Source: JBDSSS01 sp963764195 (lineage in GTDB: Bacteria; Actinomycetota; Actinomycetes; Actinomycetales; Dermatophilaceae). From it: 64,000 nucleotides of DNA. Made by a program: the position numbers and the translations under genes. The notes under the pieces were generated by a model, which was given only the letters and a program-made list of their open reading frames with translations, made no database searches and had not been told where the DNA came from. The stretch is taken from positions 1-64,000 of the forward strand of contig CAVXRG010000003.1 of NCBI GenBank assembly GCA_963764195.1, given 5' to 3'. Of this stretch, positions 62,472-64,000 are shown piece after piece; positions within the stretch are counted from its first letter, which is position 1; the number at the start of each line of letters is the position of its first letter.

Positions 62472-62984
62472 ATGGCTGGCAGCAATGTATTGGAGCGGGC
62501 GCGTCGTGGCGCTGGGCTGAGCCAACAGGAGTTGGCGGAGCGGGCGCGCACGTCACGCACGGCTGTGTCCGCCTATGAGCATGGGCGCAAGTCTCCGTCC
62601 CTGGGGACCGTCGAGCGGCTGCTGGCAGCGAGCGGGTACGAGCTCGACGTCCGCCCGCGCCTGAGTTTCCGGGCCGTCACGGGGCGCAGAGGGCAGCGGC
62701 ATGCCGTCCCTGACCGGTTGCCGCGGCTGCCCGTGGAACAGGCGTTGGGTGTGGTTCGGCTCCCGTTACGGTTGAACTGGTCCGAGCCGGATCGGCTCTA
62801 CCGGCTCAGCGACCGCCGCGACCGGGCCCGTGTGTACGAGATCGTCCTTCGCGAGGGCGACGGCGCGGATATCGAGCGGTATGTCGACGGGGCACTGCTG
62901 GTCGACCAGTGGATGGACCTGGTGCTTCCGGCCGATCTGCGGGCCGCGTGGGCGCCTCTGATCGAGCCGCTACTGGCGGCCTGA
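62472..62984 (+). CDS. XRE-family antitoxin of an AbiEii-type module
   Basis: A 170-residue protein. Residues about 5-60 are an XRE/HTH_3 domain (LERARRGAGLSQQELAERAR, then TSRTAVSAYEHGRKSPS). The C-terminal half is unassigned, with WSEPDRLYRLSDRRDRARVY. It overlaps an AbiEii-like toxin gene by one base (TGATG), the usual antitoxin-first order. It likely neutralises the toxin and represses the operon. The ATG has GGAG just upstream. Confidence 0.85.
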   Translation: MAGSNVLERARRGAGLSQQELAERARTSRTAVSAYEHGRKSPSLGTVERLLAASGYELDVRPRLSFRAVTGRRGQRHAVPDRLPRLPVEQALGVVRLPLRLNWSEPDRLYRLSDRRDRARVYEIVLREGDGADIERYVDGALLVDQWMDLVLPADLRAAWAPLIEPLLAA

Positions 62985-63631
62985 TGGGCGATCGTTCGCT
63001 CCTCACGCCGTTCCAGCTCGAGGTCGCGCGGCTGTTCTTCAGCCTGCCGGCTGCTCAGGATTTCCTCCTGGCCGGTGGAGCTGCCCTGCTCGCCCAGGGG
63101 ATGACTCACCGGCCAACACAGGACCTCGACTTCTTCACTGCGCGCGGAGTTGGCGAAATCGCACGTGCCGATGATGAGTTCACCACTGCCGCGCGCGCCC
63201 GCGGCTGGGCGGTGGAGCACCTTCAAGCCTCAGGTGAGTTCTGCCGCCTGCTCATCCACGGGCCGGAGGGGGACTTGTTGGTTGACCTGGCGCTCGAGTC
63301 CAGGCCAGGCATGCCGGCGAGAGCCAGCGTCGCTGGACCGACCTTCGCGCCGGAAGAACTCGCCGGCCGTAAGCTGATCGCGCTGTTCGACCGAGCCGCC
63401 GCCCGCGACTTCGTCGATGTGTACTCCTTGGCCCGGCTGCTCGGGAAGCCAACGCTGCTCACACAGGCAGCGATGATCGACCTGGGGTTCGACACGCAGG
63501 TCCTCGCTTCGATGATCGACCGCCTCGACGCCTATGCCGACGTCGATCTGCTCCTTGACCCACAGGTCACGGACGTCCCCGCGCTGCGAGTGTTCTTTGC
63601 AGACTGGGCGGCAGAGCTTCGGGTCGGCTGA
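62984..63631 (+). CDS. AbiEii/AbiGii-type nucleotidyltransferase toxin
   Basis: A 215-residue toxin-family protein of the polymerase-beta-like nucleotidyltransferase fold. FLLAGGAALLAQGMTHRPTQ then DLDFF hold the GG/S motif and the DxD metal pair. A later Asp is in DLLVDLALES. The C-terminal helices have EELAGRKLIALFDRAAARDF then VDVYSLAR, typical of the family. Relatives inactivate tRNA by adding nucleotides. It pairs with the XRE gene as a probable type IV-like toxin-antitoxin system. Confidence 0.88.
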   Translation: MGDRSLLTPFQLEVARLFFSLPAAQDFLLAGGAALLAQGMTHRPTQDLDFFTARGVGEIARADDEFTTAARARGWAVEHLQASGEFCRLLIHGPEGDLLVDLALESRPGMPARASVAGPTFAPEELAGRKLIALFDRAAARDFVDVYSLARLLGKPTLLTQAAMIDLGFDTQVLASMIDRLDAYADVDLLLDPQVTDVPALRVFFADWAAELRVG

Positions 63632-63649
63632 ACTGTCCCGAGATCGTTG

Positions 63650-63748
63650 CGGCCCCACTATCACCTGCAGACCCGCTACGACCTCGAGCTCGAGAAGGAC
63701 CACCTCGGCACCGACCTGGAACAGATCCACCCTCTTCAGAGCGCCTGA
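63650..63748 (+). pseudogene. Short coding remnant, family unknown
   Basis: The frame reads HYHLQTRYDLELEKDHLGTD, then LEQIHPLQSA and stops at 63746-63748. It has good codon bias but no start codon and is cut off on the left by the toxin gene end. It looks like the C-terminus of a lost gene. I do not recognise it. Confidence 0.3.
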
Positions 63749-63769
63749 CCACCCGCCTGCTACGCGGCG

Positions 63770-64000
63770 CTAGGACGCGGGTCTCAGATGGGCTGTCAGC
63801 CAAGCGGAGATCCCCTGCGCATCCACTCTGCCGGCGGCCGCGCTGAGCATGAGTTCCTCAGCCTCATCGACGGTGTAGATCAGATCTCGACCGTTGAGCA
63901 GGAAGAACACGCGAACCGCCGACCACGCCAGCCGCTTGTTCCCATCAACCAAGGCATGGTTGCGGACCAGGGAGTGCATTAGCGCAGCCGCCTTGTCTTC
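63770..64000 (-). CDS. Doc/Fic-family toxin, partial
   Basis: The C-terminal 76 residues of a Doc-like protein are present; the N-terminus runs off the right edge. EDKAAALMHSLVRNHALVDG then NKRLAWSAVRVFF holds the Fic/Doc motif HALVDGNKR (usually HxFxDGNKR). Doc phosphorylates EF-Tu; most Doc proteins are shorter than true Fic enzymes, and this one fits Doc. Its Phd antitoxin would lie upstream, outside the window. It converges with the AbiEii-type module. Confidence 0.85.
   Translation of the reverse strand, partial: EDKAAALMHSLVRNHALVDGNKRLAWSAVRVFFLLNGRDLIYTVDEAEELMLSAAAGRVDAQGISAWLTAHLRPAS

Overview
The window is high-GC DNA (judged by eye) with GTG starts, stop/start-overlapping operons, two CIRCE (HrcA) sites, a WXG100 protein, a DUF3263 protein and a mycothiol-type DsbA homologue. 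This points to an actinobacterium, probably a Micrococcales member of the Intrasporangiaceae/Janibacter-Phycicoccus type. The family-level placement is inference.

Layout. (1) 1-9.1 kb: a nine-gene A/V-type ATPase operon (coiled-coil subunit, C, I, K, F, E, A, B, D) with decayed transposase remnants on both sides (IS256-like upstream, IS3-like downstream). (2) 9.2-28.6 kb: an exopolysaccharide locus. A secreted beta-helix protein and a metallo-beta-lactamase/Rieske fusion are on the plus strand. A tightly overlapping minus-strand series follows: aminotransferase, CapD-like dehydratase, RtcB-like protein, Wzz-like protein, HPr-kinase-like ATPase, glycosyltransferase, small unknown protein, APH-like kinase, Wzy-like polymerase, Wzx-like flippase, glycosidase-like lipoprotein and sugar-phosphate transferase. 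Upstream lie a LuxR protein and a soluble histidine kinase/NarL pair. (3) 29.1-61.8 kb: chromosomal backbone, with OhrR-like regulator and sigma factor, aldehyde dehydrogenase, ArfB, SDR/acyl-CoA dehydrogenase, MFS transporter, a molybdate operon (HTH-TOBE regulator, modABC), ArsR/SRPBCC, gabT, SGNH hydrolase, ung, nagA, HAD phosphatase, DUF3263, GNAT, P1 peptidase, MBL hydrolase, HIT, groEL, a GlcNAc kinase/regulator/ABC uptake cluster, WXG100, Nudix, a class II amidotransferase and YajQ. (4) 61.9-64 kb: tRNA-Tyr followed by an accessory segment with an XRE/AbiEii toxin-antitoxin pair and a Doc toxin cut by the window end.

How it fits together. The EPS genes form a Wzx/Wzy-type assembly line. 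CapD and DegT proteins would make an amino-deoxysugar nucleotide, the PHPT-type transferase and GT4 enzyme would build the lipid-linked unit, and Wzx/Wzy/Wzz would export and polymerise it. The histidine kinase and regulators probably control this. NagA, the GlcNAc kinase, SIS proteins and ngc-type transporter form an amino-sugar catabolic module.

A 9-mer, GTATGCCGC (either strand), occurs about 15 times. All but one copy lie between 30.3 and 61.3 kb, often at gene ends or in terminator arms. It is nearly absent from the V-ATPase/EPS part and the right-end island, which fits a backbone/accessory division of the window.
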